This document shows positions 33,927 through 43,789 of a DNA stretch of 64,000 nucleotides, in pieces. Made by a program: the position numbers and the translations under genes. The DNA lies in assembly GCA_023014485.1 (NCBI GenBank), contig JAJOZX010012297.1:56335-120334 (forward strand), given 5' to 3'. How positions within the stretch are numbered: position 1 is the first letter of the stretch; each line of letters begins with the position of its first letter. The notes below the pieces were generated by a model. It had not been told where the DNA came from, made no database searches, and saw only the letters and a program-made list of their open reading frames with translations. Source of the DNA: Bathynomus jamesi. Lineage: Eukaryota; Arthropoda; Malacostraca; Isopoda; Cirolanidae.

Positions 33927-35252
33927 CAAAGGTGGGCACCCGGGCCTCAAAAAGGACCGACGGTCCCGGTCCGGTCCTTGCCTCAAACTGGACCGACGGT
34001 CCCGGTCCTTTCTGAAGATAGGACCTAGGAACGACTCGGTCCTCGGTCCTTATATATAATATAAGTGAAAAATTTGATTAAAATGAAAAATGAAATTAAA
34101 GACACCGGAAATCTTTAATTTTATTAACGTAAATTATAATTAATACAATACATAAATGATGAAAAAAAGTTATTAAGTTAAATGCTTGAGTTTCCCTTCA
34201 AGAAGACTAGCATTTCAAAATGGCTGTCACTGAGCCCTGACCTTTTCGGCTTGAGGACGTCCTTCCCCAAAGAGAAGAGCCTCTCCACGGCGGCACTGGA
34301 TGGGATAGGCGTGTTAAACTTGATGAACAAGTCCTTCAACGCCGGGCTGGGGAACGAGTCCTTGTTGAAGATGAAGGGTTTCACAGGCCTCTCGCTGAGA
34401 AATGTCTCCACCAACTTGGTCCCGGTCTCCTTCGTCTTCTCCCCGCCCTCGTAGAGAGCCTCAAAGAAGTCGTCATTGTCCTGGTCATTCTCACCCTCGC
34501 TGCTGTGGTGTCCTTGCCTGAGTCCGCTCTTGCCAGAATCCTCTCCACCATAGACATCATCTGCTTCTTCACCTTGGCCTTGATCTCCTCGACGTCATAC
34601 ATGACGTCGTCCTCCACCAGACTCACCCAGCCCAATTTGAACTTGGGGTGTAGCGCAGCTGCCAGGAGGAAGTCCTCGCCGCTTCTTCTTTTTCTGGAGC
34701 TCCACCCCGTCCTTGATGCACTGGTCGAACTGGTTCTGGACGTGAAGGTGGCGCCTAGAGACATGTCGCTTGAGGTTGTTTTGGCTCTTGTTGCTTGTCG
34801 AGAGGATGTTCTTGTTCGGCAGGCACAGCAAGCACTTGTACTCCAGGTTCTGCTCACCCTTGGGGCCCAGGTATTCAAAGTATTTGTCCAGGTACGGCCA
34901 GGGATTGCCGGGTTCAATTCTTCCGCTAGGAGCTCCAGTTGCTTGACTTGAAGTTGAAGCACTAACATCAGTAGATTCTTCGTCTCCTCCAGGTGTTGAA
35001 ACAAGTTTCAGTTCAGTCTCAGTCTCTTTCTGAGTCTTCTGGAGGAAACGATCCATCTTCTTTAGAACTTCAAATAATCACTAAACACACTAAAATCACT
35101 AAAAAAGACCGTCCGGAATTGCTTAAAAATGGACCGTCGCTCCTCATTTCGGTCCTCACTGAGAAAAGGACCGACTTTCCCGCTCACGGTCCTTAAAAAG
35201 GACCGAGTTCCTGGAGTTCGGTCCTTTTGGAACTCGGTCCTGCCCACCTTTG
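33927..35252 (-). mobile_element. hAT element, 1,326 bp, internally deleted
   Basis: Termini CAAAGGTGGGCACC and TGCCCACCTTTG, with the perfect 8-bp duplication gaaataaa at 33919-33926 and 35253-35260. Subterminal repeats of ggaccg and cggtcc are dense at both ends. It carries a shortened transposase on the minus strand. It sits in the 3' UTR of the plus-strand Penelope copy. Confidence 0.95.
34178..35056 (-). pseudogene. hAT transposase with BED finger, catalytic core deleted
   Basis: Begins MDRFLQKTQKETETELKLVS. A BED-type zinc finger follows (KYFEYLGPKGEQNLEYKCLL-C … HVSRRH, Cys2-His2). A short middle part contains PKFKLGWV, typical of the late hAT core. After frameshifts near 34700 and 34400 comes the dimerisation domain IPSSAAVERLFSLGKDVLKP to GNSSI. 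Total coding is about 290 codons against some 600 in complete relatives, so most of the RNase H-like catalytic core is missing. Confidence 0.85.
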
Positions 35253-35610
35253 GAAATAAATATAAATGCAAAAGATGTAATAATAAAGGTAATATTATAA
35301 ATTTAATAATTAGGGTAAAGGTTCAAGTAGATAGTTTTAATTTGTGCGACTGTACTTATAAGCGGGACCCTGTAATAAAATGCCCTTCCGGTGTCGGGAG
35401 AACGGGATCTAACCTAGGTGCGAATTTCTTAACGGTCGGTCCCTGGACTGTTTTTCCCTCTTGTTTTGGTTCGTTCGTTTTTCTGTATCCACCCGAGGAG
35501 GATGCCAGTGGGCATCGAAACTGTTGTGTAAATAAACTCTGTCTATTAGAGTGGGTTTTTATTTTCATATTTTGACCTTCACGTAGAAAAAAGTGAAGTT
35601 TTTTGCATTT
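35253..35610 (+). other. Penelope 3' UTR repeat unit and element end
   Basis: Continues the UTR after the hAT insertion with a second repeat of the acttataagcgggaccctg … cttccggtgtcgggag type and ends at the 14-bp target copy. The inverted counterpart is at 28969-29225. Confidence 0.8.
35493..35530 (+). ncRNA. Hammerhead-like motif in Penelope 3' end
   Basis: CCGAGGA (consensus CTGANGA, one change) is followed by a 6-bp helix GATGCC/GGCATC with loop agtg, then GAAAC and tgttgtgta, giving a possible GTA cleavage triplet. This is the layout of the minimal hammerhead ribozymes known from Penelope-like elements. There is one extra G between the core and the helix. The mirrored copy near 28997-29040 keeps the core and GAAAC. 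Activity is doubtful. Confidence 0.45.
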
Positions 35611-37749
35611 ATTGTGAAGATTATGAAATACTGTTGGAAGAATTGAAAAGCCAAATGGAATTATCAGACAAAGAAAGGAAACTGCAGATTCTAACTTTGG
35701 AGCCTAACAGCTGGTCTATACAACAAACAGCAGAAGAATTTGGAGTTTCTCTTCGAATGGTTAAAACAGCCAGGAAGTTAAAAGTAGAGTCAGGTATTCT
35801 TGCAATACTAGGAAAAAAGAAAGGAAAAACACTGCCTGAGGAAGTAGAAGTAAAAGTTCAAAAGTTTTATGAAGATGATGAATTCAGCCGGATGTGCCCA
35901 TGGAAGAAAGATTGGGTGTCTCTCAGGATTGATGGAAAAAAGCTTCAAAAACAAAAAAGACTGCTGCTCAGCAATTTGAAAGAAATGTACATTGTTTACA
36001 AAGATCGAAATGGCCCTGAAATTGGCTTCTTTAAGTTCTGTGAACTTCGACCAAAGTGGTGTGTGACAGTTGGTGTAGCAGGGGTATACAGTGTTTGTGT
36101 ATGTACAATTCACCAAAATGTGAAACTGATGTTGGCTGGAGCTGATATTCATGAGGATTACAAAACGCTGATGCAAAAATGTGTTTGCAATTTGGAGTCA
36201 AAAGACTGTATGCTACAACGGTGTAAACTGTGCCCTGGAGCATCAACACTAGAAGATCACCTTTCAGCTATTTTTACAGAACAAGCAGAAATGGATCCAC
36301 AAGAAATGATTGAATTTAAACAATGGGTTCACACTGACAGGGACACCTTGATTATGAAACAGTTGTCAGTAGAGGATTTTATCACAGAACTGACTTCAAA
36401 AATTATCTTCCTTTGTGGTCATCATTACGTTTCAAATCACCAAAGTGCTCACCTGAAGTCACTAAAGGAGGAAATAAAACCTGAAGAAGCAATAATCTTA
36501 ATGGATTTTGCAGAGAACTATTCTTTTCTGGTACAAGATGCAGCGCAAGGTTTTCACTGGGACAACAGCCAAGCAACACTGTATCCTTTTGTAATGTATC
36601 ACAAAGTTTCAGATGAAATTAGAAGTGAATGTTTTTGTGTCATCAGTGACTGTCTGAAGCATGATACTGTTGCAGTACGTCTTTCTGAAGAAGTTGATTG
36701 GATTTCTGAAAGAAAATTTTGAAGTAATCAAGCACATTCATTACTTCAGTGATGGTGCTGCAGGCCAGTACAAAAACTACAAAAATTTCATGAACCTTTG
36801 TTGGCACAGCAAAGATTTTGGTGGGATAACAGCAGAATGGAACTTTTTTGCTATCAGCCATGGAAAATCAGCATGTGATGGTGTAGGGGGCACTGTGAAA
36901 AGATTGGCAGCTCGTGCCAGCTTGCAAAGACCAGTAACTGGTCAGATTATCACACCTACCAATCTCTCTGAATTTTGCCAAAAAGATGTGCACGGAATTT
37001 CATTCTTTTTGGTTTCAACTGATGAAATAGAAGCAGAGAGAGAAGCACAGGAAATAAGATTTAATCATGGGCATACAGTAGCTGGAACTCGAGAAAATCA
37101 TCATTTTGTTCCAGTAAATGATAAACAGATTCAAGTTAGCCGAGTTTCAAGATCTACATGTTATTTTGTGGCCAATGTTGGAATATACAGTGACATTGAT
37201 CAACGACAGTTGAAACTGCAACCAGGCCAATATGTGGCATGCATTTATGATGATTTGTGGTGGCTTGAAAACATTTGTGAAGTCTGTGAGGAAGAAAAAG
37301 ATGAATTAATTACATTTATGCACCCTCATGGACCAGCACGACAGTTTCAGTGGCCATCTAGAAAAGACACTTGTTGGATTCCAGAGCAGCATATCTTGAC
37401 AACTATTCCTGCTCCTACACCGAGTGCCATGGGAAGAGGGTACATGCTGCCAGGGAATACCTTGTCTACTATAGAAAATTTGTTTGAAAGCTTTGAAAAG
37501 GAGTTGCACAGTTCTGGATCCAGTTAGAAAGTCAAGGAAAGATGAGTTGGTGGGTGGGTGGGACCTATGGCTGGACCTGCACGGCTATCAGGCGTGGCCC
37601 CTTGGCGATGGGGTTGCCAATTTCTCGAAAAACTGGAACAGACTCCTTTGTATTAATAAATTATCTTTATCTTTAATAGTTATCAATTAGAGAAATTGGC
37701 AGTGGCTTAGCCAGCATGGACCAACGCAGGAGTGCAAATAAATTAACAA

Positions 37750-38475
37750 ATATAATGCTAGAAACATCACACGGAACAAAATTTCAAAGCTCTACTAGAC
37801 CTACAAAAAAATAAGACACCAAAATAAAAAACTAGGCCTTAGTATTTCAGGACATGCTCTTTTCATTGGTTTTTGTTAGAGTATTGTGCGAGATGTCCCA
37901 CATGATCATTCTGAGCTTTAAAGATGGGACGTTTTTGTCACATAAATTAATTTCGGCCATTTTTGATGCCTTATATCTCAGCAACTAGAACAGATAGGAA
38001 GATCCGGATTGAAACATTTTGTAGCATATGGGCAGTACTTTCTTGATTTCTAACACAAGTTCACAGAGTCAAGTCAATCCAGAGCTATAATTTTCTAAAA
38101 GTGGCTTCCCAGAAATCAAAATGTAATTTGAAGCCTACTTTGGGGATATTTTATGGAAAATCTATACTTCCTAGAGCTCTAGTAATGTAAGTTTTGAAAT
38201 CTACAGTAAAGTTTGACCCTAGGAGCAAATTTTCAGAGCAGAAGGATTTGTTACTGTGGAATGCTGACTAGCTAAAAATGGCACAAATAATTCGGCGCTC
38301 AATGTGATGGACAAAGTAGCCCATGCTCTTGGAGCCCGTGACAGATCCACAAGAGATATGGAACTAACACTTTGCAGAACTTCCTTTAAGGCTTAAAGGA
38401 ATCTGTGAGCAAAGTTAGAACAAAATCTGACATGGTGAGGTGGGGACCACAGGTCCACTTGACGTGGAATGACCC
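37750..38475 (-). repeat. Right long terminal inverted repeat of Sola-like element
   Basis: Complement of 27946-28683; ends ccacttgacgtggaatgacc. Begins about 220 bp after the transposase stop. The stretch 37528-37749 is 3' non-coding DNA of the element. Confidence 0.88.
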
Positions 38476-38727
38476 TAAGGCCCGCTACCCGCTAGACTCT
38501 GAACTAGCAACTTTTTTAAACCTGGGTATGAAAGCGATTTACCAAATATTTTGTGGTTTTGCAGTAAGCCTTTAGAGAGGTTAAAGACATACTTAAGCAC
38601 GACTTTAACCTCTCTAAACACTTACTGCAAAACCACAAATTATTTGGTAACTCACCTTCATACCAAGTGTACACTTGTTCTGTGATTTTGATGCAGACTG
38701 AGTGATACCAATCATCACATCTCTCGC
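38476..38727 (-). pseudogene. CR1 ORF1 PHD finger, second part
   Basis: Minus-strand reading RATVACERCDDWYHSVCIKI and then LPNNLWFCSKCLERLKS is the C-terminal two thirds of a PHD finger (C--C-DWYH--C … W-C--C). Its first cysteines (CDCKVCKKEV) lie at 43187-43249, on the other side of the DDE element. The piece also contains an inverted duplication (38522-38665). PHD-finger ORF1 proteins are known from CR1-group LINEs. Confidence 0.8.
38522..38665. repeat. Inverted duplication inside LINE ORF1
   Basis: The stretch ggtatgaaagcgatttacca … tagagaggttaaag is mirrored, with small changes, after a spacer of about 14 bases. It scrambles the reading frame following the PHD finger. Confidence 0.85.
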
Positions 38728-39223
38728 ATGCCACAGTAGCTCTGTTCAAAAATCAACTTTTTCTTATTTTCATAGGTTTCTGTACTTTTTCCCATGCTTT
38801 TTGACCTGAAAAGGCCGAAAATCACAATCATTTTGACCTAGGTTGTTGGGAAGCATTGCCGCATGGAGCTTTAAGTTTTCTGCCTTGAAATCGGCCAAAA
38901 GCACCAGTTCCGGGGTCCCTTGAATCATGTTTTGCACTATAACTTTTTATCTAAACAAGATAGAGCAACAAAATAGGCACCAAATTAAAGTGTTTTTAAT
39001 CCTCTTTCTAACTTATACAATTATGATAGTCTTGGAACAAGAAATGGCACATTGGTACATACAAAGATTTCAGAAATATCACAAAATTCGTTTTCTCACA
39101 CTCAAGGCAGACAAGGCGCCTTATTCATGACACAAATTTGAGATTAACATTTTGTCACAAGTCTAATCGATCAAGAAGTGAAAGCATTACATGATGATTA
39201 ATTTCATAATGACATTTACACAG

Positions 39224-41706
39224 TCAGTTGTTGAGAGTTTGTTTCTTGAAGCTGTCAAAGCGGCGTCTGTTGAACTTCACAGCTTGAAGGAGATAGTCCC
39301 TTTGCTTGGCATCTGTTGTTATGACATTTGCAAAGTCGCTCATCATCTTGACACCACGTTCAGCAATGTCATTCACCGCTTTCAGATTCTTAACGTAGTC
39401 CAACGCTTTTCTGTAGTCCTCATTCTGTGGCCAAGACGTGACAGGTTCCAGAAGCCACTCGGATCCAATGTTCAGTGTGTCCAGCAGGAAATGTGATTCT
39501 GGGCCAATGAGATCAACCAGGGTGGTCTTAGCTGTGACTCTCTGGAATAGAGGCTTTCCTGTTCTGAAGCTGTCTGGCTTCTCAGTGGCATGTAACTGGG
39601 CAGCAATGTCGTGCTTCAATGTGTCACTCAATCTACTGCTGAACAGGGCAAATGGCACGACTTCCTGCGTCAGGTACCATTTGTGGTTTTCCATCTTATT
39701 AAGTACTGCATCAGCAAGCTCTGGGTCAGTTTCCTTGTACTTCAACATGTCCTGGATTAGACTTAGATCATTCACGGGAGCATCTGCAGCAGACATTGAC
39801 ATCATCCATACAGGAGTGTAGAACAGCGCAAGGAAGGTGTTGAGTCTTTCCAGCTTTGATACAGTGTCTTCGTCGTACTCAAGTTAATCTGCAAACATCA
39901 GCATTTTCATGGAGTACAGGTTTCTGGCCATCCATCTGGCCTGATGAATGGCGCCTGGTCGACTCCAGTGAATACCTCGAGGAGGCGTTCCTCCAAGAAC
40001 AATGACTGTCAGTTCAGCCATTTCCCTGTAGTCGGCTCTTGGAAGCCTTTCTGCTGTTAGAATGTCTTGGAGTATTTCTTCACTGTTCTTCTTCTTTTCC
40101 TTCAGCCATTTGCTGTTTAGCCAGCATCTTTGGGTTTTCCTTGGACAAGTCCGTCCAAACATCCTTCAGATGCTCAAACCAGGGATTATCTGGCCCCTTC
40201 ACCTTCCCAAACAGCTTCTCCCAAACTGCTCCTACTAGGATTTCCAGGATGTGATGTCGACAGGCCAGATAAAACACCTTTTTGTTCAGCATTTTCTCTA
40301 GCAGTTTGGCAGCTCCTCTGTGAACTCCACTGTTACTGGATGTAGTGTCAAAAACAAGGGCAGTAACATTATCCGTAAGTTCCCATGTCTCCAGTAAATC
40401 CATTGAAGCCTCAGCCTGAGCTGTGCCAGAAGAATTGTCGATGACAGGTACTCCCAATAACTTTCCTTCAGTGTATGAAGGTGGACCAGACACTAGCACA
40501 GCTAAAGTCTCTGAGGTACTTCCAGGTTCACTGCCCAAGACATCTTTGAGCAACTTTCCATCCCAGTGTAAGGCAGCGTACTGTGGGGTTTTCACAAAAC
40601 TTGGACATTTGACTCTGGCTGATATTATACCTGGACAGCATTCTGTTGCGACGTGTTGTTGAGGTTGAGATGACGAAGTTATCCAGATCAGCCCCTCCAG
40701 CTTTCAAGGTGGCAGAAACCATGGCAGTAACTTGATTGTCTGATAAACCAAGACGATCAGCTGTATTGCAGATGACATCACATTCCATGACCTTCCTTGG
40801 AAAAGTCAAAGTCACACTAGTCACAGTGTCTTGATGGTGAGAACATCCAGGACGAGGCTGATGGTAATCCATGTCCTCTGTGTTAGCGTCGTTGTCAGTT
40901 GAGTCACCCCAGGTAATGTCATCCACATGAACAACTGCCTCTTGTTCTGCTGCAGCTGTAAAATAGTACAACATGTTAAGACAGTAATTGTTAAGTACAT
41001 GCTAAATATCGCAATGGAGTAAAACTTAAAACTTTTTGTAACGTTCAAAGTAATTAGTTTTACCTTGTTCTTGTCTATGCTGCAGTCTTTCATTCCTCGC
41101 TGCTTGCTGCAGGGATCTTGTCTCAAAAATCTTGTCATGACCAGACATATGACCTTTCCTCTCAGTCTTTTGGTCTTCGTAGAACCTGATATCCTCATCT
41201 TTCTTCTCTCTGGATAACAGTCTGTTGTTCTGTATTTCCTGGATTGCATCTGGAGCTCCTATATCGAACAGGCTGTCTAATTCCAGCACAAATGCTCCTC
41301 TTTTTCCTCCAGGGTTACTTGCTCTTCCTTTGCTTTTCACCAGAGCACGATGTTTCTCATGTAGTTTCATGAAGAGCTTCATTGCGTTGTACTTGGTCAT
41401 TGTCTTGATCCTAGCCATCTGCCAGAATGGGATGATAGATTCAACTGTTTCATATGCAAGGTCTTGAACCATGGACCTCCCTGCATTTTCCGGTAAATTC
41501 TGAAGATTAAGGAAATACTGGAACGCCTGTCTGTTGGTGGGAAGCTGGGAACCACTGATAAAAGCTGAAGGGTATCCAACCAGGAAAGTTTCAGTGAGAG
41601 ATCTGGTAGATGGCCCAGTTGACACCTGCCTGTGGACAGTACGTGGAGGTTCTGAGATATCAACTGTGCGCCCACGGAGCTCCCTCAGCTCCTTGCTTAA
41701 TGCCAT
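39224..41706 (-). pseudogene. Transposase of the unclassified DDE element
   Basis: Exon 1 (41706 to about 41064, MALSKELRELRGRTVDISEP) ends at a plausible GTAAAA donor. The acceptor (ttttacag) is near 40960. Then come LGLSDNQVTAMVSATLKAGG, LHWDGKLLKDVLGS (first Asp candidate), ALVFDTTSSNSGVHRGAAKL (second Asp), FYLACRHHILEILVGAVWEK (C-x-x-H block as in hAT-like transposases) and a C-terminal RGVKMMSDFANVITTDAKQR to 39224. Frameshifts near 40560, 40110 and 39850 break it. Close relatives, as I recall, are unnamed proteins in other invertebrates. A transposase role is inferred from TIRs, target duplication and the D-D pattern. Confidence 0.7.
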
Positions 41707-41779
41707 TGTGAAGTTGTAACTTGTAGATGGTTTTCTAGATTCTGATTGAGTTTCTGTTGTTTCCTGAAAAATGATAGAT

Positions 41780-41782
41780 AAT

Positions 41783-41848
<66 letters not shown>

Positions 41849-41867
41849 ATTATTATTTATTAATTTT
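41780..41867. repeat. (ATT)n microsatellite, first copy
   Basis: Interrupted ATT trinucleotide run upstream of the transposase start in the first duplication unit; longer in the second unit. Confidence 0.95.
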
Positions 41868-42820
41868 ATGCTCTTTCATTTGATACCTAATTTGTTGCTC
41901 TATCTTGTTTAGATCAAAAGTTAAAGTGCAAAACATAATTCAAGGGACCCCGGAATTGGCGCTTTGGCCGATTTCAAGGCAGAAAATTTAAAGCTCCATG
42001 CGGCAATGCTTCCCAACATCCTAGGTCAAAATAGTTGTGATTTTCGGCTTTTTCAGGTCAAAAAGCATGGGAAAATGTACAGAAACCTATGAAAATAAGA
42101 AAAAGTTGATTTTTGAACATGCTGCAGTCTTTCATTCCTCGCTGCTTGCTGCAGGGATCTTGTCTCAAAAATCTTGTCATGACCAGACATATGACCTTTC
42201 CTCTCAGTCTTTTGGTCTTCGTAGAACCTGATATCCTCATCTTTCTTCTCTCTGGATAACAGTCTGTTGTTCTGTATTTCCTGGATTGCATCTGGAGCTC
42301 CTATATCGAACAGGCTGTCTATTCCAGCACAAATGCTCCTCTTTTTCCTCCAGGGTTACTTGCTCTTCCTTTGCTTTTCACCAGAGCACGATGTTTCTCA
42401 TGTAGTTTCATGAAGAGCTTCATTGCGTTGTACTTGGTCATTGTCTTGATCCTAGCCATCTGCCAGAATGGGATGATAGATTCAACTGTTTCATATGCAA
42501 GGTCTTGAACCATGGACCTCCCTGCATTTTCCGGTAAATTCTGAAGATTAAGGAAATACTGGAACGCCTGTCTGTTGGTGGGAAGCTGGGAACCACTGAT
42601 AAAAGCTGAAGGGTATCCAACCAGGAAAGTTTCAGTGAGAGATCTGGTAGATGGCCCAGTTGACACCTGCCTGTGGACAGTACGTGGAGGTTCTGAGATA
42701 TCAACTGTGCGCCCACGGAGCTCCCTCAGCTCCTTGCTTAATGCCATTGTGAAGTTGTAACTTGTAGATGGTTTTCTAGATTCTGATTGAGTTTCTGTTG
42801 TTTCCTGAAAAATGATAGAT

Positions 42821-42821
42821 A

Positions 42822-42910
<89 letters not shown>

Positions 42911-42913
42911 TAT
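42821..42913. repeat. (ATT)n microsatellite, second copy
   Basis: ATT run equivalent to 41780-41867 with a different number of units, the main difference between the duplicated blocks. Confidence 0.95.
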
Positions 42914-43186
42914 TAATTTTATGCTCTTTCATTTGATACCTAATTTGTTGCTCTATCTTGTTTAGATCAAAAGTTAAAGTGCAAAACATAATTCAAGGGA
43001 CCCCGGAATTGGCGCTTTGGCCGATTTCAAGGCAGAAAATTTAAAGCTCCATGCGGCAATGCTTCCCAACATCCTAGGTCAAAATAGTTGTGATTTTCGG
43101 CTTTTTCAGGTCAAAAAGCATGGGAAAATGTACAGAAACCTATGAAATAAGAAAACGTTGATTTTTGAACAGGCCTAATGCCACAG

Positions 43187-43249
43187 CCTTATGAAATCCC
43201 TAAACCTAACTTCCTTCTTGCAAACCTTACAGTCACAGACGGAAGTCAT
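43187..43249 (-). pseudogene. CR1 ORF1 start and first part of PHD finger
   Basis: Minus strand from ATG at 43249 reads MTSVCDCKVCKKEVRFRDF, giving the first cysteine pair of the PHD finger. It is cut at 43187 by the DDE transposon and continues at 38727. Confidence 0.75.
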
Positions 43250-43789
43250 CTTAAATACTATTCTTTAACAAAGTTAAAAACTTTATGGTCTAAGTTAGAC
43301 TATCCCTTGGATGGAATGAGCTAATGGGGACCTGGAGTCGAACCCCGGCACTTAACGTTGTTAGCTCAGCCATTGCAGCACCTGAAACTGAGCGTCCAGC
43401 CTGCACAATCTGCTCAAATTTTGCAACAGCATTGCATTTTTCCATAACACATTCATGCCCCATGTTCAGGCTAAAGTTTTAACTCAAATTACTCGCGCCA
43501 GGTGCAGCAAGTTTTTAGCCAAAATTACTTGAGTTCAGCATGCAAAACAAAAACAAACTAAAGTTAAAATTTCAACGGAAATTAACGCGAGAACTTTCAG
43601 TAAAATTCCAGATGCCAGATGCAGAGACAAAAGAGTGCATACTTCCAAATTACTAACCTAGCCTAATGTGTATTAAATCACAAAAATCTGTCTGTTTGTT
43701 CCCTACTTACTGACTGATTGAAAGCCAGTAAGGATATTTACATCCTCCAAGACCAAAACACCAAATTCCACGGGAGAACGTCCGCTTTT
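43250..43789. other. Non-coding; CR1 5' flank and tRNA-like relic
   Basis: No supported gene. On the minus strand at about 43333-43384 there is a B box (GGTTCGACTCC) preceded by TGGCTGAGCTAA, an A-box-like stretch, with spacing shorter than in a real tRNA; it may be a decayed tRNA-derived SINE. Confidence 0.4.

Larger units (their letters stand above)
28969..35610 (+). mobile_element. Penelope-like element, tail-to-tail composite
   Basis: A perfect 14-bp target duplication attgtgaagattat lies at 28955-28968 and 35611-35624. Inside, 28969-30575 is a minus-oriented 3' part. From 30576 a plus-oriented copy starts with RT sequence and runs to 35610, so both outer ends are Penelope 3' ends. The plus copy is cut by a mariner (31242-32607) and a hAT (33927-35252). 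Inverted partial copies joined head-on are a known habit of Penelope elements. Confidence 0.9.
28843..37527 (+). pseudogene. Sola-like DDE transposase, split by Penelope insertion
   Basis: The first ~42 codons (MAESSDTSSVHVGEPMDTER … RCRNCEDY) end at the Penelope insertion. The frame resumes at 35611 (NCEDYEILLEELKSQ) and runs to 36722, then continues one frame over from about 36680 to 37527. Conserved order: helix-turn-helix-like WSIQQTAEEFGVSLRMVKTA, LLLSNLKEMY, LRPKWCVTVGVAGVYSVCVC, LMDFAENYSF (first Asp candidate), HYFSDGAAGQYKN (second), and WNFFAISHGKSACDGVGG. About 700 residues in all. Besides the insertion there is one frameshift. Family name Sola is tentative; close homologues are unnamed proteins in cnidarians and arthropods, as I recall. 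Confidence 0.8.
27946..38475 (+). mobile_element. Sola-like DNA transposon with ~730-bp TIRs
   Basis: Ends gggtcattccacgtcaagtg and complement, with inverted repeats of about 730 bp each. It encodes one DDE-type transposase on the plus strand. A Penelope-like composite (28969-35610) makes up 6.6 kb of its length, so the element itself is about 3.9 kb. It is inserted in the PHD-finger CR1. I could not find a clear target duplication. Short non-autonomous relatives with nearly the same terminus lie at 5866 and 10640. Confidence 0.8.
41078..43160. repeat. 1,041-bp tandem duplication of transposon right end
   Basis: Two units, about 41078-42118 and 42119-43160, each contain most of transposase exon 1, an ATT microsatellite and the right TIR. 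Bases 42119 onwards repeat 41078 onwards at an offset of 1,041. At the joint the TIR end (tttttgaac) runs straight into mid-exon sequence (tgctgcagtctttc). The copies are nearly identical except for one-base changes and ATT number. Confidence 0.93.
38737..43177 (-). mobile_element. Unclassified DDE transposon with ~250-bp TIRs
   Basis: Termini TAGCTCTGTTCAAAAATCAA and TAGGCCTGTTCAAAAATCAA begin inverted repeats of about 250 bp. The target duplication is atgccacag (9 bp, or 8 bp tgccacag) at 38728-38736 and 43178-43186, and lies inside the PHD finger of the CR1. It encodes a multi-part transposase on the minus strand and holds a 1,041-bp tandem duplication that repeats the first exon and the right TIR. 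Without the duplication it would be about 3.4 kb. TSD length and TAG start suggest a hAT-like group; I cannot name the family. Confidence 0.88.

Noticed and set aside
34505..34951. 148-codon frame on the plus strand
   Set aside because: Antisense shadow of the GC-rich hAT transposase at 34178-35056.
38516..38749. Host PHD-finger gene
   Set aside because: The finger continues across the DDE transposon into a CR1 ORF1 start and is followed on the other side by CR1 nuclease sequence, so it is a LINE ORF1.
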